A DNA stretch of 64,000 nucleotides from Amycolatopsis echigonensis (GTDB lineage: Bacteria; Actinomycetota; Actinomycetes; Mycobacteriales; Pseudonocardiaceae), in contig NZ_JACJHR010000019.1 of assembly GCF_014174495.1 (NCBI RefSeq), positions 62,001 through 126,000 of the forward strand, given 5' to 3'. Positions 1-7,882 of the stretch are shown one piece after another. Below the pieces are notes generated by a model. It searched no databases and was not told the DNA's origin. It saw only the letters and a program-made list of their open reading frames with translations. The first letter of the stretch is position 1; every line of letters starts with the position of its first letter. The position numbers and the translations under genes were made by a program.

Positions 1-2
1 AC

Positions 3-422
3 GCCAACCCCGCCTACGTCACGATCCTGTTCTCGGTGTTCGCCGGCAAGATCGCGGGCCCGGACCTCCGGCACTGCCTCGAACGTGCCCGGGACGAGGA
101 CAGCTTCGTCGCCTTCGTGCACGAGCTTCGCCCGGCGCTGGACCCGTCGACGATCCGCCGGATCACCCGGATCGTGGCGCAGACCTACGAATTCGAGTAC
201 AGCTTCCACGAGCTGGCGCAACGCCGTCTGGACACTCACATCACGATCTTCAAGGCGGCCGGCGACGACTACTCCTTCATCGAAGGCCGCACCGGCTACT
301 CGGCCGCGCCGCCGACGATCGTCGACCTCGCCTGCGATCACTACGAGGTGCTCAAAGATCCCGGTGTCGCGGAACTGGCCGCCGCGATCGCGGGTGCGGG
401 ACAGCCGGCGGGCGGGCGCTGA
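3..422 (+). CDS. Thioesterase-like C-terminus (5' end outside window)
   Basis: An open frame enters from the left edge and ends with TGA at 420-422. The last 60 or so residues read like the end of an alpha/beta-hydrolase thioesterase of the NRPS/PKS type: a strand ending in THITIFKA, a short GDDYSF segment, then a CDHYEVLK motif whose His would be the catalytic His, and a terminal helix. The Ser and Asp parts of the triad lie outside the window, so I cannot tell a free-standing type II thioesterase from the last domain of a megasynthase. The next gene starts 1 bp after the stop, suggesting one transcript. If it is a megasynthase end, the window begins at the border of a natural-product cluster. 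Family call moderate; completeness unknown. Confidence 0.6.
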   Translation, partial: ANPAYVTILFSVFAGKIAGPDLRHCLERARDEDSFVAFVHELRPALDPSTIRRITRIVAQTYEFEYSFHELAQRRLDTHITIFKAAGDDYSFIEGRTGYSAAPPTIVDLACDHYEVLKDPGVAELAAAIAGAGQPAGGR

Positions 423-423
423 G

Positions 424-1152
424 ATGGCCGCCGGAATCTCGTGTCCTCCGAACACGATCGTCGTGTTCTCCGACATCGGCTGTCCCTGGGCGAGCCTGGC
501 GCTGCACTGGCTGCGTCGCGAATCCGCAAGCCGCGAGCTTGTCATCGAGCACCGCGCGTTCCCTCTGGAACTGTTCAACCGGCGTGGTACCCCGAAACCC
601 ATTCTGGACGCGGAAATCGCGGTCATCGCGTCGACGGAACCGGAACTCGGCTGGCGTCCCTGGCAGCGCGCGGAATCCGAGTACCCCGTCACGATGCTTC
701 CAGCGCTGGAAGCCGTCCGCGCGGCACGCTCGCCCGAGGTCGGCGGTGCGCGGGCAGCCGACCAGCTCGACGCGGCCCTCCGCAAAGCGTTCTATGTGGA
801 CAGTCGCACCATATCGTTGTACTCGGAGATCATCTCTGTCGCCGAGGAATGTTCCGAACTCGACGCCGCCCGGCTGGCCTGGGAACTGCGCCGAGGGCAT
901 CATCGCGAAGCGGTCCACGAGGATTTCGAGATCTCCTCGTCGGATCTTGTGCAGGGCAGCCCGCACGTATTCCTGCCCGGTGGCCGCTCGGTGCACAACC
1001 CCGGCGTCCGCTTCGCCTGGACGGCCCCGTACGGACAGGGATTCCCGGTGATCCGCGAGTACGACCCGGGCGTGTGGCGCGCTCTCGTCCACGCCTCGAT
1101 CAGCACATCCCGCCAACAGAAAGAGGAGAACGATGTCGACCGTCTCGGCTGA
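424..1152 (+). CDS. DsbA/FrnE-like thioredoxin-fold protein
   Basis: A 242-residue protein with an N-terminal beta strand followed by FSDIGCPWAS. This is the active-site position of the DsbA / 2-hydroxychromene-2-carboxylate isomerase family. Only the first Cys of CxxC is kept (CPWA), so disulfide-oxidase chemistry is less likely than an isomerase or GST-like role. A helical insert follows (about residues 70-170), and the C-terminal half has a SPHVFLPGG segment that fits the cis-Pro loop of the fold. The ATG at 424 lies immediately after the thioesterase-like stop, and the end overlaps the next start by about 20 bp, so the three genes look co-transcribed. The substrate cannot be inferred. There is no signal peptide, so it should be cytoplasmic. 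Confidence 0.7.
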   Translation: MAAGISCPPNTIVVFSDIGCPWASLALHWLRRESASRELVIEHRAFPLELFNRRGTPKPILDAEIAVIASTEPELGWRPWQRAESEYPVTMLPALEAVRAARSPEVGGARAADQLDAALRKAFYVDSRTISLYSEIISVAEECSELDAARLAWELRRGHHREAVHEDFEISSSDLVQGSPHVFLPGGRSVHNPGVRFAWTAPYGQGFPVIREYDPGVWRALVHASISTSRQQKEENDVDRLG

Positions 1153-1660
1153 ACCGACCATCGCCGCCGGCAGCGCCCGCACCACGTGGTCGCACACCGA
1201 CGTGGGCCTGTTGCTGGTCCGGATCGTCCCGTTCGGCGTGCTGGCCGTCTTCGGGGCACAGAAGCTGTTCGGCGCCTTCGGCGGCGGCGGGCTCGCCGCC
1301 ACCGAAGCGTCCTTCGCGCAAATGGGCTACCACCCGGCGCTGCCCTTCGCGCTGCTGGGCGGCACCTGCGAATTCGTCGGCGGCCTCCTGCTGATGTCCG
1401 GCCTGCTGATGCCGCTGGGCACGGCGATGGTCATGGGCGTCATGATCAACGCGTTCGCGGCGGTCGCCGGCAAACCCTTGGAGAACTCCGGGCTCGCGAT
1501 CGTCCTGTTCATGATCGCGGCTGCCCTGGCCTTCTCCGGACCCGGCCGGTTCGCGTTGGACGCCGGCCGCCCGTGGCAGCGCGTCGGCGTCAAGTGGGGT
1601 GCGGCGAGCTTGACCCTCGCCGTCGTGACGGCGGTCCCGTCACTCCTGATCGCGCACTGA
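1133..1660 (+). CDS. DoxX family membrane protein
   Basis: A 175-residue protein with four hydrophobic segments at about residues 22-45, 70-95, 98-115 and 118-140, plus a further one near the C-terminus (about 150-172). This is the usual DoxX/SURF4 layout. The first segment carries the LLVRIVPFGVLAVFGAQKLF pattern, with an Arg inside the first membrane helix as in other DoxX proteins. The start ATG at 1133 has AAAGAGGAG just upstream and lies inside the end of the DsbA-like gene, implying translational coupling. DoxX proteins are often linked to thiol or sulfur redox homeostasis, which fits its DsbA-like neighbour, but the role here is inferred only. Confidence 0.8.
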   Translation: MSTVSAEPTIAAGSARTTWSHTDVGLLLVRIVPFGVLAVFGAQKLFGAFGGGGLAATEASFAQMGYHPALPFALLGGTCEFVGGLLLMSGLLMPLGTAMVMGVMINAFAAVAGKPLENSGLAIVLFMIAAALAFSGPGRFALDAGRPWQRVGVKWGAASLTLAVVTAVPSLLIAH

Positions 1661-1669
1661 CGCACCCGG

Positions 1670-1699
1670 GTCGCGCGGCCGAGGCGTCGGCCGCGCGAC
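1670..1699. terminator. Intergenic hairpin terminator
   Basis: A perfect 13-bp inverted repeat (GTCGCGCGGCCGA / TCGGCCGCGCGAC) with a GGCG tetraloop lies just after the DoxX stop and before the 3' end of the convergent TetR gene. No T-run follows, as is common in high-GC actinobacteria. It could serve both strands. Confidence 0.75.
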
Positions 1700-1751
1700 C
1701 TGTCCGGCCTCGGAATCGCTGCCCAGGCCGTGCGCTGCCCGGGCAACGCGG

Positions 1752-2318
1752 TCACTTGTCGGCGACCAGCAGGGCCACCAACCGCTCGATGTCCTCGGCC
1801 ATGTCGACGCGGTCGTCGAGCAGCCATTGGATCTGCAGGCCGTCCATGACCGCGACCAGGATGCGGGCCGCCCAGGCCGGGTCGGTGTCCGGGCCGAGGC
1901 GGTCCGCGAGCCGGTCGGCGATGTCCGCGCAGACCTGGGCGTACCGGTCGCGGACCCACTCGTGCGCGGCGTGGCCCGGCTCGGTGGCCTCGGCGGCCGT
2001 CGTCGCGTACAGGCGGACCAGGTCCGGGGTCCGCGCGTTCCGGCGCGCCACTTCCAGCAGCCCGGGCAGCGGGTCGTCGGCGCCCAGCAGGGCGGCGGTG
2101 CGTTCGTCGCGGGCGGCGAGGACCGCCGCGAGCATCGCCTGCTTCGACCCGAAGTAGTGGAACAAGGTCGATTCGGTGACCCCGACGCGTCGCGCGATCT
2201 CCTTCACCGACGAACCGTGGTAGCCGCCCTCGGTGAACACTTCCAGGGCGATGCGGAGGATCTGCTCCCGACGTTCGGTGCCCTTCGCGTAGGGCCCTCG
2301 GGGACCGGATGCGGCCAT
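1752..2318 (-). CDS. TetR family transcriptional regulator
   Basis: A 188-residue TetR-type repressor. The N-terminal helix-turn-helix is clear: KGTERREQILRIALEVF, then VKEIARRVGVTESTLFHYF, with the YFGSKQAML continuation typical of the family. The all-helical C-terminal part should bind an effector. It is divergent from the GH3 beta-glucosidase gene, and the spacer carries an inverted repeat at 2341-2363 that recurs before the MFS permease at 4932-4955. It therefore most likely represses itself, the glucosidase and the permease/esterase pair, and is released by a glycoside or its aglycone. The effector is unknown. Confidence 0.9.
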   Translation of the reverse strand: MAASGPRGPYAKGTERREQILRIALEVFTEGGYHGSSVKEIARRVGVTESTLFHYFGSKQAMLAAVLAARDERTAALLGADDPLPGLLEVARRNARTPDLVRLYATTAAEATEPGHAAHEWVRDRYAQVCADIADRLADRLGPDTDPAWAARILVAVMDGLQIQWLLDDRVDMAEDIERLVALLVADK

Positions 2319-2340
2319 GGGGCGACCCTACTCCACGGCT

Positions 2341-2363
2341 AAAACCGAGCGCCACTCGATTTT
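2341..2363. promoter_or_regulatory. Putative TetR operator before GH3 gene
   Basis: The core CGAGCGCCACTCG (2346-2358), flanked by AAAAC and ATTTT, forms an imperfect inverted repeat in the TetR/GH3 spacer. The right half and flank (CACTCGATTTT) are identical to the site at 4932-4955. The shared match is the evidence that this is a binding site rather than chance. Confidence 0.7.
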
Positions 2364-2403
2364 GAGGTACGGTGGACCGACCTTCTACACATCGGGAGAC
2401 GCC

Positions 2404-4815
2404 GTGGAGCGCGACATCCAGGCCCTGCTGGGCAAACTCGACCTGAACCAGAAGGCGCGGCTGCTCACCGGGGCCGACTTCTGGCGCACGCGCGCCGAGC
2501 CCGCGATCGGGCTGCGCGCGATGGTGCTGTCCGACGGCCCGGCGGGCGTTCGCGGGCGCAGTTTCGACGAGCGCGACCCGTCGCTTTCGCTGCCGTCGGG
2601 CACCGCGCTGGGGGCCACCTGGGACCCCGGCCTCGCCCGCCGCTACGGCGCGGCACTCGGTGCCGAGGCCCGTCGCCAGGGCGTGGACGTGGTGCTCGGA
2701 CCGACGATCAACCTGCAGCGCACTCCGTTGGGCGGCCGGCACTTCGAGGCGTTCGCCGAGGATCCGCTGCTCACCGCGGAGCTGGCCGCCGCGTACGTCG
2801 AGGGCGTGCAGGCGGCCGGCGTCGCCGCGACGCCCAAGCACTTCGTGGCCAACGACGCCGAGACCGACCGGTTCACCGTCGACAACCGGATCGACGAGCG
2901 CACGCTGCGCGAGGTGCACCTCGCCGCGTTCGAGGCGGCGGTCGTGCGTGCTCGCGCCTGGCTGGTGATGTCGGCCTACAACTCCGTCAACGGCACCACG
3001 ATGACCGAGCATGCGCTGCTGCGCGAACCGCTGTCGCGGGAGTGGGGATTCGACGGCGTGGTGGTGTCCGACTGGACGGCCGTGCGCAGTACCGCGGCCG
3101 CGGCGAACGCTGCGCAGGACCTGGTGATGCCCGGTCCGGAGGGTCCGTGGGGGCAGCGGCTGGTCGACGCGGTGCGTGCCGGCGACGTTCCGGAGGAGGC
3201 GGTGGACGAGAAGGTGCGGCGGCTGCTGCGGCTGGCCGCCCGCGTGGGCGCGCTGGACACGCTGCCGCCCGCGGTCCCGGAGCCGCCGCCGGCCGAAGAC
3301 GGCGTCGCGCTGGCCCGCGAGGTGGCGGCCGCCGGAATGGTGCTGGTGCGCAACGAGAACGCGTTGCCGTGGGATCCAGCTGGGCTCGGCTCAGTCGCGG
3401 TGCTGGGGCAGAACGCGCAGCGGGCCCGCATCCAGGGCGGCGGAAGCGCCACCGTGCGGCCGCGCGAGGTGGTTTCCCCGCTCGCCGCGCTGCGCTCGGC
3501 ACTCGGCGCGGAGGTGGTCCGCCATCGCGTCGGGGCGACCGTGACGGACGGCGTGCTCGTTTTCGACCCGGCGGAACTGACCAATCCGGTGACCGGCGAG
3601 CGCGGCGTGCGGGTGCGCTTCCTCGCGGCGGACGGCACCGAAGTGGCGGTTCAGGACCGGCTGGCCGCGACCCTGGTGTGGCTGGACGACCTTCCGGACG
3701 GCACGGCGACGATCGAACTGCTCACCTCGTGGAACGCTCCGGCGGGCACCCACCACGTCGGCGCGGCCGCGCTCGGCAGGGTCGTGCTGACGGTGGACGG
3801 CACCGAGGTGCTCGACACGGTCACCGAGGCCGAAGGCGGCCTGCTCGGCGGCGCGTTCCTCGACCCGCCCGCCGTCACCGCCGCGGTCGAATTCGGCGGC
3901 GGCGCTTCCGAGATCGTGCTGCGGTACACCAGCGACGTCGACCTGCCGCTGCGGGCGGTGACCCTGGGCGTCGCGACCGTGCTGGCCGACCCGGACGCGG
4001 AAATAGCGGCCGCCGCGGCGCTGGCCGCCGAATCGGACGTCGCGCTGGTGGTCGTCGGGACCGGCGAGACCATCGAGAGCGAGGGTTTCGACCGTGCTTC
4101 GCTGGCTCTGCCCGGTCGCCAGGACGACCTGGTGCGCGCGGTCGCGGCGGCCAACCCGCGCACGGTCGTGCTGGTCAACTCCGGTGCGCCGGTCCTGCTG
4201 CCCTGGCGAGACGAGGTGGCGGCGGTCCTGCTCGGCTGGTTCGGCGGCGAACGGTTCGGCGAGGCCGTCGCCGACGTGCTGCTCGGCGTCCGCGAACCGG
4301 GCGGGCGGCTGCCGGCGGGGTGGCCCGCGACCGGCGGCGAGAAGTCGGTGCTCTCGGGCGTTCCTTCGGACGGCGTCCTGTCCTACACCGAAGGAGTCCA
4401 CATCGGACACCGCGGCTGGCTGCGGAATCGCGAGCGGCCGGCTTATCCGTTCGGGCACGGTCTCGGCTACACGGACTGGGAACTGCGCGAAGCACGGATG
4501 CCCGCCGAGGTCCCCGCGAACGAGCCGGTGCCGGTCGAGGTGAGGCTGGCCAACACCGGTGCGCGCGCCGGCCGCCAAGTGGTCCAGGTGTACTTGTCCC
4601 GGCCGGACAGCGCGGTCGAACGTCCGGTGCGGTGGCTGGCGGGGTGGGCGCTCGTCGACGCGCCGCCGGGACCGGCGGATGCGATCGTGTCCCTTCCGCC
4701 GCGCGCGTTCCAGCACTGGGACGGCGGCTGGCGGACCGAGCCGGGGACCTTCACTGTCCATATTGGAACGTCGGTGGACGACACTCCGCTGTCGCAGCGC
4801 GTGACTCTGCGCTGA
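2404..4815 (+). CDS. GH3 family beta-glucosidase (PA14 and Fn3-like domains)
   Basis: An 803-residue glycoside hydrolase family 3 enzyme that hydrolyses terminal beta-linked sugars from glycosides. The TIM-barrel domain (about residues 1-290) carries TPKHFVAND near residue 145 and VVVSDW with the predicted nucleophile Asp at about 223. A PA14-like insert occupies about 370-520 inside the alpha/beta sandwich, which resumes with VVVGTGETIESEGFDR (the acid/base region). A fibronectin type III-like domain closes the protein (about 700-800). No signal peptide is visible, so it is probably cytoplasmic, acting on imported glycosides. I chose GTG 2404, because the longer open frame from 2317 would run through the operator at 2341-2363 and lacks family similarity there. 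The permease and esterase downstream probably serve the same substrate. Confidence 0.9.
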   Translation: MERDIQALLGKLDLNQKARLLTGADFWRTRAEPAIGLRAMVLSDGPAGVRGRSFDERDPSLSLPSGTALGATWDPGLARRYGAALGAEARRQGVDVVLGPTINLQRTPLGGRHFEAFAEDPLLTAELAAAYVEGVQAAGVAATPKHFVANDAETDRFTVDNRIDERTLREVHLAAFEAAVVRARAWLVMSAYNSVNGTTMTEHALLREPLSREWGFDGVVVSDWTAVRSTAAAANAAQDLVMPGPEGPWGQRLVDAVRAGDVPEEAVDEKVRRLLRLAARVGALDTLPPAVPEPPPAEDGVALAREVAAAGMVLVRNENALPWDPAGLGSVAVLGQNAQRARIQGGGSATVRPREVVSPLAALRSALGAEVVRHRVGATVTDGVLVFDPAELTNPVTGERGVRVRFLAADGTEVAVQDRLAATLVWLDDLPDGTATIELLTSWNAPAGTHHVGAAALGRVVLTVDGTEVLDTVTEAEGGLLGGAFLDPPAVTAAVEFGGGASEIVLRYTSDVDLPLRAVTLGVATVLADPDAEIAAAAALAAESDVALVVVGTGETIESEGFDRASLALPGRQDDLVRAVAAANPRTVVLVNSGAPVLLPWRDEVAAVLLGWFGGERFGEAVADVLLGVREPGGRLPAGWPATGGEKSVLSGVPSDGVLSYTEGVHIGHRGWLRNRERPAYPFGHGLGYTDWELREARMPAEVPANEPVPVEVRLANTGARAGRQVVQVYLSRPDSAVERPVRWLAGWALVDAPPGPADAIVSLPPRAFQHWDGGWRTEPGTFTVHIGTSVDDTPLSQRVTLR

Positions 4816-4828
4816 GCAGTCGATCTCC

Positions 4829-4863
4829 AGGGCGGGCGCGGCTTCGGCCGGGCCCGCCCTTTG
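4829..4863 (+). terminator. Rho-independent-type terminator after GH3 gene
   Basis: The stem AGGGCGGGC / GCCCGCCCT encloses an inner GCGGC-TTCG-GCCG hairpin and is followed by TTTG. It lies 14 bp after the beta-glucosidase stop, so the permease downstream probably depends on its own promoter and operator. Confidence 0.8.
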
Positions 4864-4931
4864 TGCCGGAAACCCTGTCGCGCCAGGGGCTTGCCGTCGG
4901 GTGCGTCCGCGCGCATACTGGCACTCACCAC

Positions 4932-4955
4932 AAATTTCGAGTGTCACTCGATTTT
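4932..4955. promoter_or_regulatory. Putative TetR operator before MFS permease
   Basis: The perfect inverted repeat CGAGTG-T-CACTCG (4938-4950) sits inside an A/T-rich frame (AAATTT on the left, ATTTT on the right), 40 bp before the permease start. It shares the CACTCGATTTT half with the site before the GH3 gene. Confidence 0.75.
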
Positions 4956-4994
4956 CATGTCGAGCGACCCCGGCCTCCGGACGCGAGGAGAGCC

Positions 4995-6275
4995 ATGCCC
5001 GAATCACCTGTCCCCGCCAGAACGGCCGGGCCGCACGCCGGCCCGGCCCTTTCCACCCGCGGCACCGCGACGCTGCGGCTGCTGCCGTCGCTCGCGGTCA
5101 ACGCACTGGTCCTGTTCGCCACCTACTCCGGGCTGATCGGGGTGCTGCTGCCCAACCAGGTGGCCGCGCTGGACCCGGCGCACAAGGTCGCGAACCTATC
5201 CCTGGTCACCACCGTTTCGTTCGTTTTCACCCTCTTCGCGCAGCCGATCGCCGGTGCGCTGAGCGACCGGACCCGCAGCAGGCTCGGCCGCCGCGCGCCG
5301 TGGATGCTCGGCGGCGCCGCCGTCGGCGCGGGATTCCTGCTCGGCCTCGGCGGAATGCGCAGCCTGCTCTGGATCGCGGTCTTCTGGGTGATCATCCAGG
5401 TGGCGCTGAACGTGCTGCAGGGCCCGCTGTCGGCCGTGGTCGCCGACCGGTTCCCGCGCGAACGGCGCGGCATGGCCAGCGCGATGGTCGGCGTCGGCAC
5501 CATGGTCGGCGTCAGCGGCGGCGTGCTGACGGCCGGGCAGGTCGCCGGGCACGTGGGTGTCGGCTATGCGATCTTCGCGGTGGTGGTGCTGGTGGCCACC
5601 GGAGCCTTCGTCCTGCTCAACCCGGACGCCCCGACGCGGGGAGCGGCCCGGGAACCGTTCTCCTGGCGGGAGTTTCTCGCCGGTTTCTGGGTGAATCCCC
5701 GGCGGTACCCCGACTTCGCGTGGGCGTTCGCCGGCCGGTTCCTGTTCATTCTCGGCTACTTCGTGGTCTACGGCTTCCAGCTCTACATCCTGACCGACTA
5801 CATCCGCCTGCCGCTGGCGACGGCGAACAAGACCATCGGGCTGCTCAGCCTCGCGAGCCTGGCGACCACGCTGGTGTCGATCCCGCTGAGCGGCTGGCTG
5901 TCCGACCGGCTGGGGCGGCGCAAGATCTTCGTGTACCTGGCGTCGGCGGCGCTCGCGGCCGGGCTGCTGGTGCCGCTGGTCGCGCCCACGGTGACCGGGA
6001 TGGTGGTGTCCGGCGCGATCCAGGGCCTCGGATACGGCGCGTACATGGCCTGCGACACCGCTTTGATGACCGAGGTCCTTCCGGGCGGGGGCGCCGCCGC
6101 GGGCAAGGACCTCGGGATCCTGAACATCGCCACGAACATCCCGCAGGCGGCGAGCCCCGCGGTCGCCGGGCTGCTGATCACCGCGCTGGGCGGGTATCCC
6201 GCCCTGTTCGTCTTCGCCGCCGCGGCGGTGCTGCTGGCGAGTCTTGCCATCGCGCCGATCCGCACCGTCCGATGA
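4995..6275 (+). CDS. MFS transporter, probable glycoside permease
   Basis: A 426-residue major facilitator protein with 12 predicted membrane helices. The loop 2-3 signature is GALSDRTRSRLGRR and its second-half counterpart is GWLSDRLGRRK. The start is ATG 4995 with GAGGAG six bases upstream; the longer open frame upstream is an antisense-type artefact over the terminator. It sits between the GH3 beta-glucosidase and a carboxylesterase and has the same operator as the glucosidase. Import of a glycoside or sugar-ester substrate is the natural reading, though efflux of a released aglycone cannot be excluded. Confidence 0.85.
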   Translation: MPESPVPARTAGPHAGPALSTRGTATLRLLPSLAVNALVLFATYSGLIGVLLPNQVAALDPAHKVANLSLVTTVSFVFTLFAQPIAGALSDRTRSRLGRRAPWMLGGAAVGAGFLLGLGGMRSLLWIAVFWVIIQVALNVLQGPLSAVVADRFPRERRGMASAMVGVGTMVGVSGGVLTAGQVAGHVGVGYAIFAVVVLVATGAFVLLNPDAPTRGAAREPFSWREFLAGFWVNPRRYPDFAWAFAGRFLFILGYFVVYGFQLYILTDYIRLPLATANKTIGLLSLASLATTLVSIPLSGWLSDRLGRRKIFVYLASAALAAGLLVPLVAPTVTGMVVSGAIQGLGYGAYMACDTALMTEVLPGGGAAAGKDLGILNIATNIPQAASPAVAGLLITALGGYPALFVFAAAAVLLASLAIAPIRTVR

Positions 6276-6283
6276 GGAGTGTC

Positions 6284-7738
6284 ATGACCGAGATCGTCAC
6301 CCCGCAAGGCCGTTTGCGCGGCGTGCGTCGCTCCAGCGGGTCCTGCGCGTTCCTGGGCGTGCCGTTCGCGGAGCCGCCGGTGGGCGAACGGCGGTTCGCC
6401 GCCCCGGTGCCGCACCGCGGCTGGGACGGTGTCCGGGACGCCACCCGGCCCGGCGCGACGCCGCAGCGCCGTCAGCTGGCCGAGGTGACGCTGATCCCGG
6501 AACCGTCTGTCCCCGGCGAGTCCACGCTCAACGTCAACGTGTTCACGCCTTCGCCCGAGGCGGAGGGGCTTCCGGTGCTGGTCTGGATCCACGGCGGCGG
6601 CTTTGTGGCCGGGTCGCCCGCGAGTCCGTGGTACGACGGGGCGGCGTTCAACCGCGACGGCGTGGTCACGGTGACCGTCTCCTACCGGCTGGGCTTCGAC
6701 GGCTTCGGCTGGATCGACGGCGCGCCCGCCAATCGCGGCGTTCTCGACTGGCTGTGCGCGCTGGAATGGGTGCGCGACAACATCTCCGCATTCGGCGGCG
6801 ATCCCGGCCGGGTCGCCATCGCGGGCCAGTCGGCCGGGGGCGCCGCGGTGCTCACTTTGCTCGGGCTTCCCGCGGCGCAGGGACTGTTCACCGCCGTGCA
6901 CTGCCTGTCCGGGCCGATCGCGCACATCACCGCCGAGCAGGCGGAGACGTTCGGCCGGGCCATGGCCGAGCGGCTCGGCGTACCTCCCACTCGCGCCGGT
7001 CTGTCCACAGTGGATGAGTCGCGAATCCTTGCCGTGCAACGCGAGCTGGCCCCCGTTGGCGAGCCGCCCGCCGACCCGGTAGCCGCGATCACCGGCCTGG
7101 CGGGCGGCCTGACCCTCGGCCCGGTCATCGACGGCGACCTGATCAAATTGTCCACTGTGGACTCACTGCGGGCCGGGTGCGGCGCGGACAAACCGCTGGT
7201 GCTCGGCGCGACGGACCACGAGTTCGCGTTCGGGTTCGCCCGCGCCCGCGACCGGCTGGCGGCGGTCCCGGCGACAGACCTGCTGTCCGCCGCCGGTGTC
7301 CCGGACGCGGCCGGGTTCGTTGCGGCTCATCCGGAGCTGGACACCGCGGACCTGCTCGGCCGGTACGTCACCGACCAGCTGTTCGGCGTGGCGGTAGCCG
7401 ACATCGCCGACGCCCGGGGCGACGCTCCGACCTGGCTGTACCGCTTCGCGTGGCCGTCACCGGTGTTCGGCCAGGCAGTGCACTGTCTGGACGTGCCGTT
7501 CTACTTCGACTGCCTCGACGCCGAAGGAGTCGCCGCGATAGCCGGTCCGCACCCGCCCCGCGACCTCGCCGACGAGGTACACGCGGCGGCGGTCAAGCTG
7601 ATCACGACAGGCGATCCGGGCTGGCCCCGGAGGGTGGGCAAGGTCCGCGTCTTCGACCAGCCGTCGGGCTTCGGAGAGGATACGTTCCGCGCAGCCCGTG
7701 CGTTGCTCACCGACAGCGCGCGGTCGTCGAGTCGGTGA
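6284..7738 (+). CDS. Type B carboxylesterase (alpha/beta hydrolase)
   Basis: A 484-residue carboxylesterase/lipase family protein. It has the N-terminal FLGVPFAEPPVGERRF motif, the oxyanion-hole sequence VWIHGGGFVAG, and the nucleophile elbow GQSAGGA with the catalytic Ser at about residue 183. The later Glu/Asp and His (VHCLDVPFYF region) are in usual places. There is no signal peptide. It starts 8 bp after the permease stop behind GAGGAG, so the two form one operon. It would remove ester-linked groups from the molecule that the GH3 enzyme deglycosylates. The substrate is unknown. Confidence 0.88.
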   Translation: MTEIVTPQGRLRGVRRSSGSCAFLGVPFAEPPVGERRFAAPVPHRGWDGVRDATRPGATPQRRQLAEVTLIPEPSVPGESTLNVNVFTPSPEAEGLPVLVWIHGGGFVAGSPASPWYDGAAFNRDGVVTVTVSYRLGFDGFGWIDGAPANRGVLDWLCALEWVRDNISAFGGDPGRVAIAGQSAGGAAVLTLLGLPAAQGLFTAVHCLSGPIAHITAEQAETFGRAMAERLGVPPTRAGLSTVDESRILAVQRELAPVGEPPADPVAAITGLAGGLTLGPVIDGDLIKLSTVDSLRAGCGADKPLVLGATDHEFAFGFARARDRLAAVPATDLLSAAGVPDAAGFVAAHPELDTADLLGRYVTDQLFGVAVADIADARGDAPTWLYRFAWPSPVFGQAVHCLDVPFYFDCLDAEGVAAIAGPHPPRDLADEVHAAAVKLITTGDPGWPRRVGKVRVFDQPSGFGEDTFRAARALLTDSARSSSR

Positions 7739-7882
7739 TGGCGCGAAGGAGGGCCTTGCAACGTCTGTTGTCGGCCGGCCCGAGAGATGCGGTGGGTCGG
7801 GTTCGTGGGCGTCGACCGGGGGCAGGAGCGGCCGTCAAGCCCGGCAGCGGGGCCGCACCGGCTCGGCGACCGACGACATTCC

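Noticed and set aside
3042..4994. Very long + strand frame running from inside the GH3 gene into the MFS gene
   Set aside because: Upstream of 4995 it is the Arg/Gly-rich shadow of the GH3 coding frame and crosses a terminator and operator; only the part from ATG 4995 has transporter sequence.
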